Part shown: in pieces, positions 27,601 through 31,253 of the stretch
Layout of the letters: each line of letters begins with the position of its first letter
Position numbering within the stretch: the first letter of the stretch is position 1
Source of the DNA: Chitinophagales bacterium
GTDB lineage: Bacteria; Bacteroidota; Bacteroidia; Chitinophagales; UBA2359
Reading direction: 5' to 3'
Length of the DNA stretch: 64,000 bases
NCBI GenBank assembly: GCA_020628375.1
Contig: JAHDFD010000021.1
Coordinates: 1-64,000, forward strand
Made by a program: the position numbers and the translations under genes
The notes under the pieces: generated by a model
What the model was told of the DNA's origin: nothing
Seen by the model: only the letters and a program-made list of their open reading frames with translations
Database searches by the model: none

Positions 27601-28145
27601 TTCGATTTGATGGAGAAGTATTAGCTGAAGGAAATCAACTTTCTTGGATAACTGCACAGGAAGTAGATGCCGATTATTTCACTTTAGAACGAAGTATTGA
27701 TGGAGTCAATTTTGAAGCGATAGCCAATGTGAATGCTCATGGTAACAGCAGTGTTCCGAGAAATTACGAGCATTTTGATATGGATGCTTCTGTGGGCGAT
27801 AGTTTCTATCGTTTATTGGAAACGGATATAAATGGTGTAACATCTATTGTTTCCAATGTGATTGAATTGAACAGATTGAGTGCGAATACATTTGTAATCG
27901 ACGCAGTTTATCCTGTTCCGGCAAGTGATCAGGTAAACATAGAATTTGATTATGCAAGTAAGGGGCAAATTCAGATGAATATTTATAATGTGTTTGGTCA
28001 ATTAGTCGATCAGAAGGCATTTGATGTAGTTTCTGGTACGAATATTAAAACTATTGATATAAGTGAATACACCGCTGGTACTTACTTTATTTCATTAGTG
28101 AATGATGGATCGAATAATACCAATGCTAAATTCATAGTAGAATAA
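9612..28145 (+). CDS. Giant cell-surface protein with HYR/Ig-like repeats and T9SS sorting domain
   Basis: 6177 residues in one uninterrupted frame. A Sec signal peptide ends near residue 41 (LLLIFMLFASLEVVGQ); an alternative start is the ATG at 9645, which gives a more usual signal length. Layout: Cys-rich entry region (~42-385); three ~100-residue repeats (~387-690, ITRTYTITD.CGN.. and GLDCTTTALPAAAT); about a dozen HYR-type modules (~690-2076, DTTAPSIFCP..LECG); Ig/PKD-like modules (2077-6000), including a 302-residue perfect repeat (2584-3464) and two related lectin-like domains (~4163-4326 and ~4716-4857, both with GPNG[ND][ND]H); then the T9SS module (VTAIELLRFDG, VYPVPASDQVNIEF, GTYFISL..KFIVE). 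It should be exported across the outer membrane and act as a very long adhesin. A terminator follows 29 bases after the stop. Confidence 0.93.
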   Translation: MKTHNFLKFSLMKNTQRIFYASSQVLLLIFMLFASLEVVGQTCTPDITSVSVTLDSNGNAVFTQPGVLQNDTGAECCDGTTGGNVDCVAITFSLPPSADEDCFYSSVSFQNDQGNIYVAFVDPLNICSGITSYGNNQAVQNTSCDGGGTSIVICKPGNLTVSPTVDIGLKCNVVLNPPAGSSICNVSAIPTAPTDFNAFLDAGGSFNVTSNITECGNCSDVDASDFSNYTVSDSGSIGDVCVSGQSVVRTFSIDYCGVTLSTSQTFTSGGSDCPGCCAFETTCPAANTSLGTFDCTTLANIPAMPTTEAAAEAAPYGITIGDEPCGTIVVQGADSGGSVNVCAMGGQTITRTITVFDDLDADNTLDADEDSEVCTFQYTITEDTTIPTVSCPAVTGTFDCNTTTLPSAFTTIAAFTGAGGVATDNCTATADLSIASSDAGTIAGLNFCSATAADRTITRTYTITDACGNENTCDQLFVFAQDTEGAQVVCPTNVTTGLDCTTTALPAAATDVASFVALGGNITDNCPNNGTITVSSADAPAITALNFCSADASARTITRTYTITDGCGITTTCNQLFVFAQDVAAPTITCPANVTTGLDCTTTALPAAATTAAAFETAGGAISDVCSADADITVASEDAPGIANLDFCSVSPAARTITRTYTITDECGNEATCDQLFVFSRDVTSPVIGGCPSDLNMECGSAYATQINTWISAAETAIMAASTDVCDNSLTVSNNYVAGSLPPPGCAGAVTPLSVTFTVTDDCGNFSTCSADITITDTTVPSITCPDPLTITACNPENNLIVTNWLTTVSGSDACGGTVSFSNDLDFADLDACMGAVTVEFTATDDCGLQATCTQDITIGMANDPELLFCPNNSTVGIDGSACTISATFTPPIAIDECGPVTVVQDSGPVSGATTGWMLGANPIEFTITNSCGKSIECDFVITIVDQTTPTIECPGEILVCAPAGSCTWTGAGLDPTTAACNNTTLSYTLSGATSGTGTGSANGEVFNIGITTVDYTVTNTASGLEAFCDVIVIVEDCEPPTINCPADVTNVACGSEDIATWAASALASDDGNCSDVVIEYVLLTQSELCGETQSSTYLFTATDEAGNMATCTATYATIDEVPPVIITAAAPETAECGMAVHTELLAWLSSNGGAVANDACGEEVFWTNNYNGSLPAACGNTGVISVNFTATDACGNQSVTSSTFTIQDTTAPSIFCPDNLDLECGAENNDDIVINWLASAYATDNCTDVTVSNNFTALPACGASTMVTFTVENNCDGQTITCMASISVVDTQKPIVMNVPEDLYVECDGTGNTADINNWLASFGGMLVFDACDGMIVPSTPIASAAIDLCSGGGTSVIPYTFTATDACGNNSIDEVAYVHILDTTAPSFTVTPAGPIECNTANPDIWAQGAVTSIVEVCGTTTTDYYISEVNNTCDDGIEYTYTFVVTDQCGNSTSQTSTYQVVDSTPPVLTPPSDLTLDCTDDISAEILAWLNSYTVSDNCDADPQVTNNFNGTPPTCGSSVTITWTATDDCSNTINTATATITVNDNTAPVLTVPDNITVECGTNQAAIIEAWENDALAIDNCDGTVEVTFIPSALVVGTCPNTGVITYTFDAQDACGNMATQLTRTVTIIDSQKPVIMTPPSDVIVECDGAGNIADLAAFEAAFGGMMAMDNCNAAPILSFVAGTATTTCGGTQTIPYTFTATDACGNAISEVANLVIIDTTDPVVVPPAPLAENCGSEDLEAWALMATATDVCNANPQITYAIIEHTEVCTVGVGFTETFTVAFTATDNCGNQHTLNSTYTVQDIVAPVFDTPPADLVLTCGDDVSASISAWLNTAVVSDNCGTVTVTNDWDGTTPDLCGDAAGVTVTFTASDGCLETTATATITSNNDTAGPTFINCPANMTVAVDVDLCTANVIYSTPIAEDCNGATVAFTSGIASGEPFPLGDTDIVFTATDGCNNTSTCEFTITVIDSQNPVINCPPSINVCADDGTCTWLATTATDPTFADCTNTNLSYEIVDPMGVATTGTGLISAAAETFAIGSNTVTYTLTDSGDPANTSICSFTVEVENCTSGYFDLASVWCQEAPASDPLTFDFTLNENLFFEPSTATITLTSDPVGFITGSGTDWTFDPAGGVLNNATQGVSNVTITLEVDNGEGCEVLYSQEVIVYQTGDPTFALQETVCETETMVALALTTDTDDGVGAETMIPDFVTWTGSGVTENADGITANFDPSSVGVGTYEICVTVGAPNCEEIQCNTIVVEAVPPLPEAESIEILCAVEPAGTVSLSQLFTGVSAELLDSSNPDVTITVSGGSAILVGGAVQYTEAGCYSVQWQYTDSGACGLDRDVTSFIFVSEQPTPSFDLPEQYCWDGAVGTTIQATVNSPAAGNSYDPFGTLTVDFSTTNPAIATIDDDGLLTIISAGTVSICYLETLTTSTACGTDPAGGVFPARACSEQTCQTITITETADAIDASWDLIGPFCVDDATDYDLTPTGTPNGDFTGQGVTEEFNGGNEVNEYTFSPEDAGVGIHSVCYTISNGSGCEAVLCRNIEVLPTADATINDLVMDCSIDPDGNISLDALFTVSTTEGGTFTLVSSTGTNADASVIGNTLQYNAPGCYVIEYEVSSTSLNGTAPSPLGTCTAVDQAIILIPEEPQPDFGITNEFCWDGSDVNDEIAVVLGSPVYDFGLPTTYAWTTQNATGDLVVSFSDASVAEPIITIESVTGSGTIEVCLTETITNPGCSDDGGNPVATDVDCSGITCHLLTVTETADFVDASWDLIGPFCVDDATDYDLTPTGTPNGEFTGQGVTENENGGSVVNTYTFSPADAGVGIHTICYTIGNNDGCDGVQCRNIEVLPTVDATINDLVMDCSIDPDGNISLDALFTVSTTEGGTFTLVSSTGTNADASVIGNTLQYNAPGCYVIEYEVSSTSLNGTAPSPLGTCTAVDQAIILIPEEPQPDFGITNEFCWDGSDVNDEIAVVLGSPVYDFGLPTTYAWTTQNATGDLVVSFSDASVAEPIITIESVTGSGTIEVCLTETITNPGCSDDGGNPVATDVDCSGITCHLLTVTETADFVDASWDLIGPFCVDDATDYDLTPTGTPNGEFTGQGVTENENGGSVVNTYTFSPADAGVGIHTICYTIGNNDGCDGVQCRNIEVLPTVDATINDLVMDCSIDPDGNISLDALFTVSTTEGGTFTLVSSTGTNADASVIGNTLQYNAPGCYVIEYEVSSTSLNGTAPSPLGTCTAVDQAIILIPEEPQPDFGITNEFCWDGSDVNDEIAVVLGSPVYDFGLPTTYAWTTQNATGDLVVSFSDASVAEPIITIESVTGSGTIEVCLTETITNPGCSDDGGNPVATDVDCSGITCHLLTVTETADFVDASWDLIGPFCVDDATDYDLTPTGTPNGEFTGQGVTENENGGSVVNTYTFSPADAGVGIHTICYTIGNNDGCDGVQCRNIEVLPTVNADINNLTLDCSIDPSGSISLSSMFTSTTTVGGTFTIDGVETNTLNYDGPGCYIVTYEVTSNSLDGTAPNPIGACTDTDVATIYILEEPQPSFDMPEEVCFGEGGPSIDINAFVNSPTYDTFGILTGVWELTTSEPTITLTDNGISGAVITVDGDITTSVTVTLCYTETLSFTGCDDDGVAGNNDDDASQADTSCDATYCETLTINDSSDTVDPSFDQVGPFCITDADFYLGAINGAEGVVTGQLGGEFTGSAVYEGSAAGVPATGTSQYWFSPLQAGQGIHSITYTVSSQEGCTASFTQNVVVYETVNVTAAVSQSSYCLADSNIDFSILFSSTGDGGITDFDDDDGEYYLNGTAYFGADLAINPSLVGVHIITYCVGNSADITIFNTDGTIANTFTDCTTCAQASIEICDTPDASWQAPAFLCEDGGSPDPVFIDEFIGSTYPLIPTNLGVQGDDYTSYSWFSEAGQLFFDEAATQPYNGESLTTETIYFLPAGLSDQSEVEICLTVIGAGELQENGMDLCEGCSATRCYEIPIVSEYQADLNLNSEDDIAICLEDFLEDSIKDLTQYLSNTTPGNGYFTITHHGADGILGTADDVVAENCSLGGTIVGCQDGFIWDISTLGSSGLDFDIITITYTVEGSDQCTRYDQFTLILEAPAEDCFEPDPLICENDFGNPIDAYNWLVEGCISCDTTWISNIHGAENSYNLNYQSSVNLVNNGIQLPGNGACSGFINPDIAVNTISAPLIPEGAIITYLKFRWSYEGTCETSEGDLDSATILFPSGNELMMGGLPYPNDGGPNGNDHYGWQEFVITGDLLNTYAAELDYLTTCESIDPFEYIVQSNSANWTIGFEVEIRWNTCSFEAYIHETADEDGFFNDTIPLPYDANMDGDYLDALDIPGGFYQTIVEDENGDSQVQWVFDSNGLNAIDGVIDVVFNNAICGDCPSQEVQSILVAENYGAAFITDVIDVCSSEGTIDLTQYLASSSDNGGNFSSDDVMINGDILALGNVTTADGCVDIIYDVADFVNTCGQASDTLTLCVIPQESIPDLSGIDGEQVCEGVIIDLSAYQDGTWTSSNSIVNSDLNADQTVLNTTGYSQYNPISLTYTLDGVCGNEQTITVIVESSFDAVLSEDIDACIGNLGDAMVVSVQPDGTECIDLDQFVSEDATTAPNFGAGFWSLTSDNGTLSGAILCPDGSGVYDLVYTIPGSGDCGAVRDMTITINEQEDAMFILPDLLCSSEVLELSADGLIMNFTGQICVSGDTEPSSIQNPSFTSIDMLSLSLPEIAEGSKILGLEVDYNYVGFGNANGDFDTIGISLNGVETILGLPNGTGPNGDNHFDFDESDNIVFTEGAGLFETIQNCSDNSIELGIVSNSALWDACINVSMSYTTGTFTATLPSGESLETYGYDNPIIESTDGSGSFAFDATSLCDVDQVLITFERFGCTACGNNTSSELIDIVCGGQANLIDDTTICYVSEIDLDAYLADGTSANGSFSGVGVSGDVLTPLDAGVYFITYEYGEPGSLCYSSDEIEITILPEINSEFSLPATLCSLDGDSWDLNDYLSEGAATNGTWSISLGGADLDGSILSSNDYTGLIELSYTVDNGVCSGTSSQILEIVKIIDASLEIDQDVCWSEFIDLTQFFDKETTIGGVFSGDNAIDGYSLYPNQSGGIYTITYSVGDPESNCGVESDEITITVQPAINALWDGPSSFCSYQENIDLTNYLTSFTDSDGAWSIYEGGGDISGNIYNPDGYSGILEIHYTVNNGACSETHAEIITVIAPISPESFPSIICVGESIDLSQFEVTEGGTWFGSGVSENIFNATSAGNKIVYYEVGGSSCGNIFNIEVSDIPEVLEVPAVEAVCAESGEAPVFVVSGGFFDHYLAIVSVDGVAIDTIVSNTFYGASVEFDPTDVLGEDWSGMAEITFYAENQAGCLSNPISLDYELYASPELTYLIGCTDPVSNLAALTVGGLSDGFQIAVYEQGTELDITSYNPMNDNLAILNAGIPYNIYAIDGNGCTAFIEGVKAELSLSYDASISCADENGMVTISIDVDENTGYGSPYEYSYDGGLSYSPSSSMMLLVEENPTVSVSVRDAKGCLSEFEIFDLGNSGELSSEVSCNDNGIVNIDLGYTGTNYSAFYEIEGIAYPVLSSNFSIEVDEAKPVFITVIDNSSSVNGGCILTDEFMVYPELLLNVEPDYNDCPQGDVNTLITASGGFGSYDLSIDGEMIANFSAEIEASLGAGEHEIMITDANGCSQSMSITIESANSLSTPVLIYNNSLSSATSVCGSEALSLEVTGGSTYEWSIDGVVQSETGNVLTTSFESNSMVSVVSTDGACASEALEIPVTYYPVLSSTEAEITCLEDGTYSVNFEISGGNITVPYIVESNGVVFESTGIVSAIIDINEAYNFNISSPESGCALNINGNSDCPDPNFGLGCEPDLSQGSLDCEAGQVTVFVSDAGSDFEVLSISNGATFNNTVTDGFGGVIISFAIEDNTAASFTMTYNAGGVLCDGTDTYEISIDCGNVTAIELLRFDGEVLAEGNQLSWITAQEVDADYFTLERSIDGVNFEAIANVNAHGNSSVPRNYEHFDMDASVGDSFYRLLETDINGVTSIVSNVIELNRLSANTFVIDAVYPVPASDQVNIEFDYASKGQIQMNIYNVFGQLVDQKAFDVVSGTNIKTIDISEYTAGTYFISLVNDGSNNTNAKFIVE
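10770..11690 (+). repeat. Three ~300-bp diverged repeats inside the giant gene
   Basis: Three in-phase copies with period about 300 bp (100 residues), each carrying a GLDCTTTALP-type start and an ARTITRTYTITD-CGN-TC-QLFVF end. Copies two and three are the closest (GGCTTAGATTGTACAACAAC at 11099 against GGTTTAGATTGTACAACAAC at 11399). Confidence 0.8.
17361..20002 (+). repeat. 906-bp tandem repeat, 2.9 near-identical copies
   Basis: Period 906 bp (302 residues), in phase with the giant gene. Identity begins at TTCACTGTTT (17361, 18267, 19173) and ends at ACCAAC (20002, against 19096 and 18190); no difference was noticed inside. Flanking sequence on both sides is homologous but diverged (from about 17026 and beyond 20003), so a pre-existing repeat was recently amplified or homogenised. 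Confidence 0.92.
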
Positions 28146-28174
28146 GTTCAGATTGATTAATTGAAACATGCTCT

Positions 28175-28209
28175 AAAGTCCGTAGCCGCTTGGTTTACGG
28201 ACTTTTTTT
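28175..28209 (+). terminator. Rho-independent terminator after the giant gene
   Basis: Stem AAAGTCCGTA / TACGGACTTT (28175-28184 and 28196-28205) with an 11-nt loop and a T run to 28209. It ends 11 bases before the next ATG, so the following gene needs its own promoter, probably overlapping this element (TTG at 28191 and TAATTTTA at 28209). Confidence 0.85.
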
Positions 28210-28220
28210 AATTTTACACC

Positions 28221-29348
28221 ATGAAATATAAAATCTTACTTTCTTTAATTACCTTTTTTAGTTTTAATACTTTGAACGCACAGTTTGATAACCCTTGTGA
28301 TTCCACCCCCGCCATAGTTTTTTCAACTTCTTGGGCAAGTGCTACTACTGTTTGTGGTGAAACAGATGAATTAAGCCTCGAAGCCGTTGGGACAGATGTT
28401 GAAGTTTATGAATGGCTAGTCAACGATATATTGCAAGAAGAAACTTCAAATGTTCTAACCAGAACTTATAATCAATCTTCAGTAGTTAAAGTTGCTTTCG
28501 TATATGAAGATTGTAAAAGTGATTATTTGACAATTCCAATAAAATATTTTGAGCCATTAAATATTACAGAACCAGTTTCGATAGGAAATGATGAATCGTT
28601 TTTGTATAGTTTCGATATTTCTGGAGGGTCTTCCGAAGACCCATACTTTATTACTTATGCTAATATTACATACGCCTTTGATAGTAGCTTCAGCGATACA
28701 TTCTTTTATGATACTAATTATGAGATCAGAATTGTTAGTCCTGAAAGTAGGTGTAACTTAGAATTTGAATTTAAAATTGAAGCTCCAGACGAGTGTGATG
28801 AACTTATCGATTGTTCTGAGCTAAGCTTCGAAATGCCACAAATAGATTGTGAGCATGAAAATATTATGATTGAAACACTCAATGCTTCATCAATTTTTGA
28901 ACTGCAGGAAGTAAAGTCTGAACTCATTGATACATTTCGTATTGTAACAACAGGCAATGGTACTAATTTAGAATTGAATTTCGATCTGACTGAGAGTTTT
29001 GAATTACCAGTAGAAATTATATATCAAAATTCAGCACTTTGTTCAGTGGATAGCCTCTTATTCATCGCGGAATGTAACTACTTCGATCACCATTCTAAAG
29101 GCATAAATATGCTTTCTCCAAATCCAGGTAATGGAGGAATTAATGTAGTTTTCAATGCTGAAGCTGAACAAGAATCCCTTATTGAATTATTTGATTTTAA
29201 TGGACGGCTTATTCATAAAACAAGTAAACTTTTTCAAGAAGGATATAATGAGTTCAGTTTAGATTTTACAGACCTTAATTCAGGAATGTATTTGTTGAAA
29301 ATTTACAATAACAACAGTGTTTACAAAAATAAAATAATAGTGAATTAA
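28221..29348 (+). CDS. Secreted T9SS-tail protein, small paralogue of the giant protein's C-terminal region
   Basis: 375 residues. Signal peptide MKYKILLSLITFFSFNTLNAQ. Residues ~27-190 align by eye with the giant protein around its nucleotides 26830-27290: both have SATSVCG/SATTVCG, LSLE, YEW, SNVLTR or GNVLTT, IPVTYY/IPIKYF, ISGG and SPES.C.L. A middle Cys-containing part matches the segment that follows in the giant protein. The C-terminus is a T9SS sorting domain (LSPNPGNGGINVVF, GMYLLKIYNNNS, KIIVN). It should be exported by T9SS; perhaps a partner or anchor of the giant protein (inference). Its stop overlaps the repeat copy that also carries the end of the antiporter gene. Confidence 0.85.
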   Translation: MKYKILLSLITFFSFNTLNAQFDNPCDSTPAIVFSTSWASATTVCGETDELSLEAVGTDVEVYEWLVNDILQEETSNVLTRTYNQSSVVKVAFVYEDCKSDYLTIPIKYFEPLNITEPVSIGNDESFLYSFDISGGSSEDPYFITYANITYAFDSSFSDTFFYDTNYEIRIVSPESRCNLEFEFKIEAPDECDELIDCSELSFEMPQIDCEHENIMIETLNASSIFELQEVKSELIDTFRIVTTGNGTNLELNFDLTESFELPVEIIYQNSALCSVDSLLFIAECNYFDHHSKGINMLSPNPGNGGINVVFNAEAEQESLIELFDFNGRLIHKTSKLFQEGYNEFSLDFTDLNSGMYLLKIYNNNSVYKNKIIVN

Positions 29349-29410
29349 ACAACAGTATTAGAAAATATCTGGTAAATATAATAAGCATATAAACCTATAC
29401 AAAGCAAGCC
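29301..29410. repeat. Left 110-bp direct repeat of the mobile island
   Basis: Matches 31144-31253 at 108 of 110 positions by eye (differences at AATAATAG/AATAGTAG and AACAACAG/AACAACCG). It covers the last ~48 bases of the gene at 28221 and, on the other strand, a copy of the last ~66 bases of the antiporter gene. Confidence 0.93.
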
Positions 29411-29478
29411 TATCCCCTGTTGGTCTGAGACCAACAGAGGTATCTGTCTCTCACAACTCTTGCTAGCCGGTTAGGAGA
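29411..29478. repeat. REP-like element with 68-bp extended repeat, left copy
   Basis: Palindrome arms CTGTTGGTC (29417-29425) and GACCAACAG (29429-29437) around TGA, followed by a conserved 41-base tail ending GCCGGTTAGGAGA. The whole 68 bases recur at 30056-30123 with three changes. It starts exactly where the 110-bp repeat ends. Confidence 0.9.
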
Positions 29479-29544
29479 GAAAATGATATCCTTTCTTAGC
29501 TAGATTCCGATGGAAACGTTACTTTTAATATAGTAGATGGGGGA

Positions 29545-29781
29545 ATGTCTGGAATGGTTGAGCCCGACTTGTCGAGTTTACCTTCTCACTTCAAGAAGAA
29601 ACTTGAAAATGGTAAATTGGTTATGTTTAGAATAAGAAAATCTGATTTATTAGCAAATGGCTTAATACCATTGCAAGACAAACCAAACCATTATTCAATT
29701 AAACCTTTAGATACAATGACAGTAGAAGAATATCGAAAGAAAATTAGAAATACTCAAAGGCTATGGGAAGTTGTAAGATAG
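29545..29781 (+). CDS. Toxin-tail-like protein, probably the cut-off C-terminus of a larger protein
   Basis: 78 residues from ATG 29545. The frame is open back to 29500 and codes a convincing stretch there (LDSDGNVTFNIVDGG) after an in-frame TAG at 29497, so this looks like the last ~94 codons of a longer protein cut off by the REP repeat. The body has KLVMFRIRKSDLLANGLIP and NHYSIKPLDTMTVEEY, with a final Trp region (RLWEVVR). From memory, the HY-[ST]-I-x-P...W arrangement recalls Tse2-type toxins with an ADP-ribosyltransferase-like fold; I could not check this. A small gene overlaps its end by 19 bases, as in polymorphic-toxin tip/immunity pairs. Toxin function is inference. Confidence 0.5.
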   Translation: MSGMVEPDLSSLPSHFKKKLENGKLVMFRIRKSDLLANGLIPLQDKPNHYSIKPLDTMTVEEYRKKIRNTQRLWEVVR

Positions 29782-30047
29782 TAAAGATAACAAACGATTT
29801 TGATCTCTTTTTTTTAAAAGTTAATGATTATTCATTGTTTGATGATTTAATCAAATTGGCTCTTATGTATAGATATACATTTACGAAAGATGAAATGTTA
29901 AAATTTATAGATTCTTATCGAAATATGAGAGAGTTATCTGAAATTCAAGCTGAGCTTTTAGATGACCTTGAAAATAGAGTATTTGGATATTGTTCTTTAG
30001 GGGCATATATTGGTGTCTTATTTCTGTCTTCTACCGTTGAGGATTAA
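29763..30047 (+). CDS. Small acidic protein, candidate immunity protein
   Basis: 94 residues, starting with ATG 29763 inside the preceding gene (19-base overlap), which points to translational coupling. Helical and acidic (KDEMLKFIDSYRNM, EIQAELLDDLENRVFGY), with a more hydrophobic C-terminus (LGAYIGVLFLSS). No signal peptide and no family recognised. Size, acidity and overlap with the toxin-tail-like gene fit an immunity protein. The pair lies between two 68-bp direct repeats. Confidence 0.5.
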   Translation: MGSCKIVKITNDFDLFFLKVNDYSLFDDLIKLALMYRYTFTKDEMLKFIDSYRNMRELSEIQAELLDDLENRVFGYCSLGAYIGVLFLSSTVED

Positions 30048-30055
30048 CTTTTTTC

Positions 30056-30123
30056 TATCCCCTGTTGGTCTGAGACCAACAGAGGTGTCTGTCTTTCACA
30101 ACTCTTGTTAGCCGGTTAGGAGA
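30056..30123. repeat. REP-like element with 68-bp extended repeat, right copy
   Basis: Arms CTGTTGGTC (30062-30070) and GACCAACAG (30074-30082) around TGA plus the same 41-base tail as at 29411-29478. It begins 8 bases after the stop of the candidate immunity gene. Confidence 0.9.
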
Positions 30124-30261
30124 CCATCAAATTTCATTTTCAAGAATTATATTTTTTTGATTATGCTACAATGTTGAAAGTATTAGTATTTAGCAGTAAA
30201 AGTTCATGCCCGTTATCCTTATTTGTTTCAGACCAATAGATATGTTTATAGCTTTTAAACG

Positions 30262-30780
30262 TTAACACAAATAATGAGTTAGAAAATCAAATTTTCTTTC
30301 ATTTTCTAGTAAGTAAAATTTAGCAGAAGAAAATTGGTATTCTTCAGGTATTTCTGCTAACTGCCAATGATTTTGTAAAGGATTATTATGAATATAGATT
30401 AACTTTTGCTCTGCAATTTCTCTATTGTATAAGTGAATGGGGAGTGAGTTCCTTTGCCAAATTTGAATTTTTCTGTCTCTTTTATCTACAATTAATTTAT
30501 CAATAGCTTTCGGATATTTTATTTCTAAATCATTGATAATTTGCCACGAAATAAATTTATGGGTGTCGCGCATTGTTTCCCACGGCTGTTTTGGGGGAAG
30601 AAAAGAAAATATTGCATGGTAATGATTCGGCATAATGACAAAGCCATATACTATCATTCTTTCTTCCTTAACTTGAAATTTCCATAAATCAATAATGACT
30701 TGTTTGTACGCATCATTTTTTAAAATGTGATACCAATTTATAATGGTAGCTGTATAAAAGTATTGTTTTCCCCATTCCAT
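30262..30780 (-). CDS. REP-associated tyrosine transposase (RAYT, Y1 family)
   Basis: 172 residues, usual for single-domain Y1 transposases related to IS200/IS605. The HUH metal site is His53-Tyr-His55 in VIMPNHYHAIF; the downstream conserved helix is LIYIHNNPLQNHW with Tyr129 as the candidate nucleophile, followed by EEYQFSSAKFY. By family knowledge such enzymes bind and nick short palindromes as single-stranded DNA. Palindromes of one family lie on both sides (29417, 30062, 30887, 31039, 31112), as expected for a RAYT and its REP substrates. The frame is complete and the key residues are present, so it may be active. Confidence 0.9.
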   Translation of the reverse strand: MEWGKQYFYTATIINWYHILKNDAYKQVIIDLWKFQVKEERMIVYGFVIMPNHYHAIFSFLPPKQPWETMRDTHKFISWQIINDLEIKYPKAIDKLIVDKRDRKIQIWQRNSLPIHLYNREIAEQKLIYIHNNPLQNHWQLAEIPEEYQFSSAKFYLLENERKFDFLTHYLC

Positions 30781-30886
30781 TTTTTAGTGGATTTTATAAA
30801 ATAAGAAAAATGAGTTTTTCAATGTGAGTAAAGTGGTTAAGGTCTTGTTTGTATTGTGATAAAATTAATGCGAAAATAACTCCCCT

Positions 30887-30907
30887 CTGTTGGTCTGAGA
30901 CCAACAG
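30887..30907. repeat. REP-like palindrome
   Basis: Arms CTGTTGGTC and GACCAACAG around TGA, identical in the core to the two 68-bp elements, but followed by a different tail (GTAGTAAGGG). Confidence 0.9.
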
Positions 30908-31038
30908 GTAGTAAGGGTAGCAAGCCGCGTTGTTCGTAATGACCAGTTTTTTTGATAAAAATAAGTTTAATTGATTGATTGTAAGTGTTTTATAAGAGTC
31001 TTTCCTCTACTGGTCATATACTATACATTTAATTGCCT

Positions 31039-31061
31039 CCGTTGTGTCTCCAGACCAACGG
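31039..31061. repeat. REP-like palindrome, variant
   Basis: Outer arms CCGTTG / CAACGG with inner GTCT / AGAC. Compared with the main type, the second base pair has changed T-A to C-G on both arms, as expected if the hairpin is kept. Confidence 0.75.
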
Positions 31062-31111
31062 ATACCTGAAAAGTGGAGATTTTTGAATTAAAACAAACAT
31101 TTCCCTATCCT

Positions 31112-31132
31112 CTGCTGGTCTCAGACCAGCAG
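31112..31132. repeat. REP-like palindrome, variant
   Basis: Arms CTGCTGGTC and GACCAGCAG around TCA. The fourth pair has changed T-A to C-G on both arms relative to the main type, again keeping the stem. It is followed by GTAGCAAG and, 11 bases on, the right 110-bp repeat. Confidence 0.88.
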
Positions 31133-31143
31133 GTAGCAAGAAG

Positions 31144-31253
31144 ATTTACAATAACAACAGTGTTTACAAAAATAAAATAGTAGTGAATTAAACAACCGTA
31201 TTAGAAAATATCTGGTAAATATAATAAGCATATAAACCTATACAAAGCAAGCC
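31144..31253. repeat. Right 110-bp direct repeat of the mobile island
   Basis: Counterpart of 29301-29410 (108/110 by eye). Here the antiporter end is intact, and the first 43 bases are the orphaned tail of the gene at 28221. Confidence 0.93.

Larger units (their letters stand above)
30781..31187. other. Intergenic region with three REP-like palindromes
   Basis: 407 bases upstream of the transposase and downstream of the antiporter. Holds REP-like elements at 30887-30907, 31039-31061 and 31112-31132 and the left end of the right 110-bp repeat. No open frame worth calling. Confidence 0.75.

Noticed and set aside
9850-28001. Many minus-strand and alternate-frame open frames inside the giant gene, some repeated three times (for example 17392-17709, 18298-18615, 19204-19521)
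   Set aside because: They are shadows of a strongly coding plus frame; the triple copies only reflect the 906-bp repeat. No starts, domains or spacing support them.
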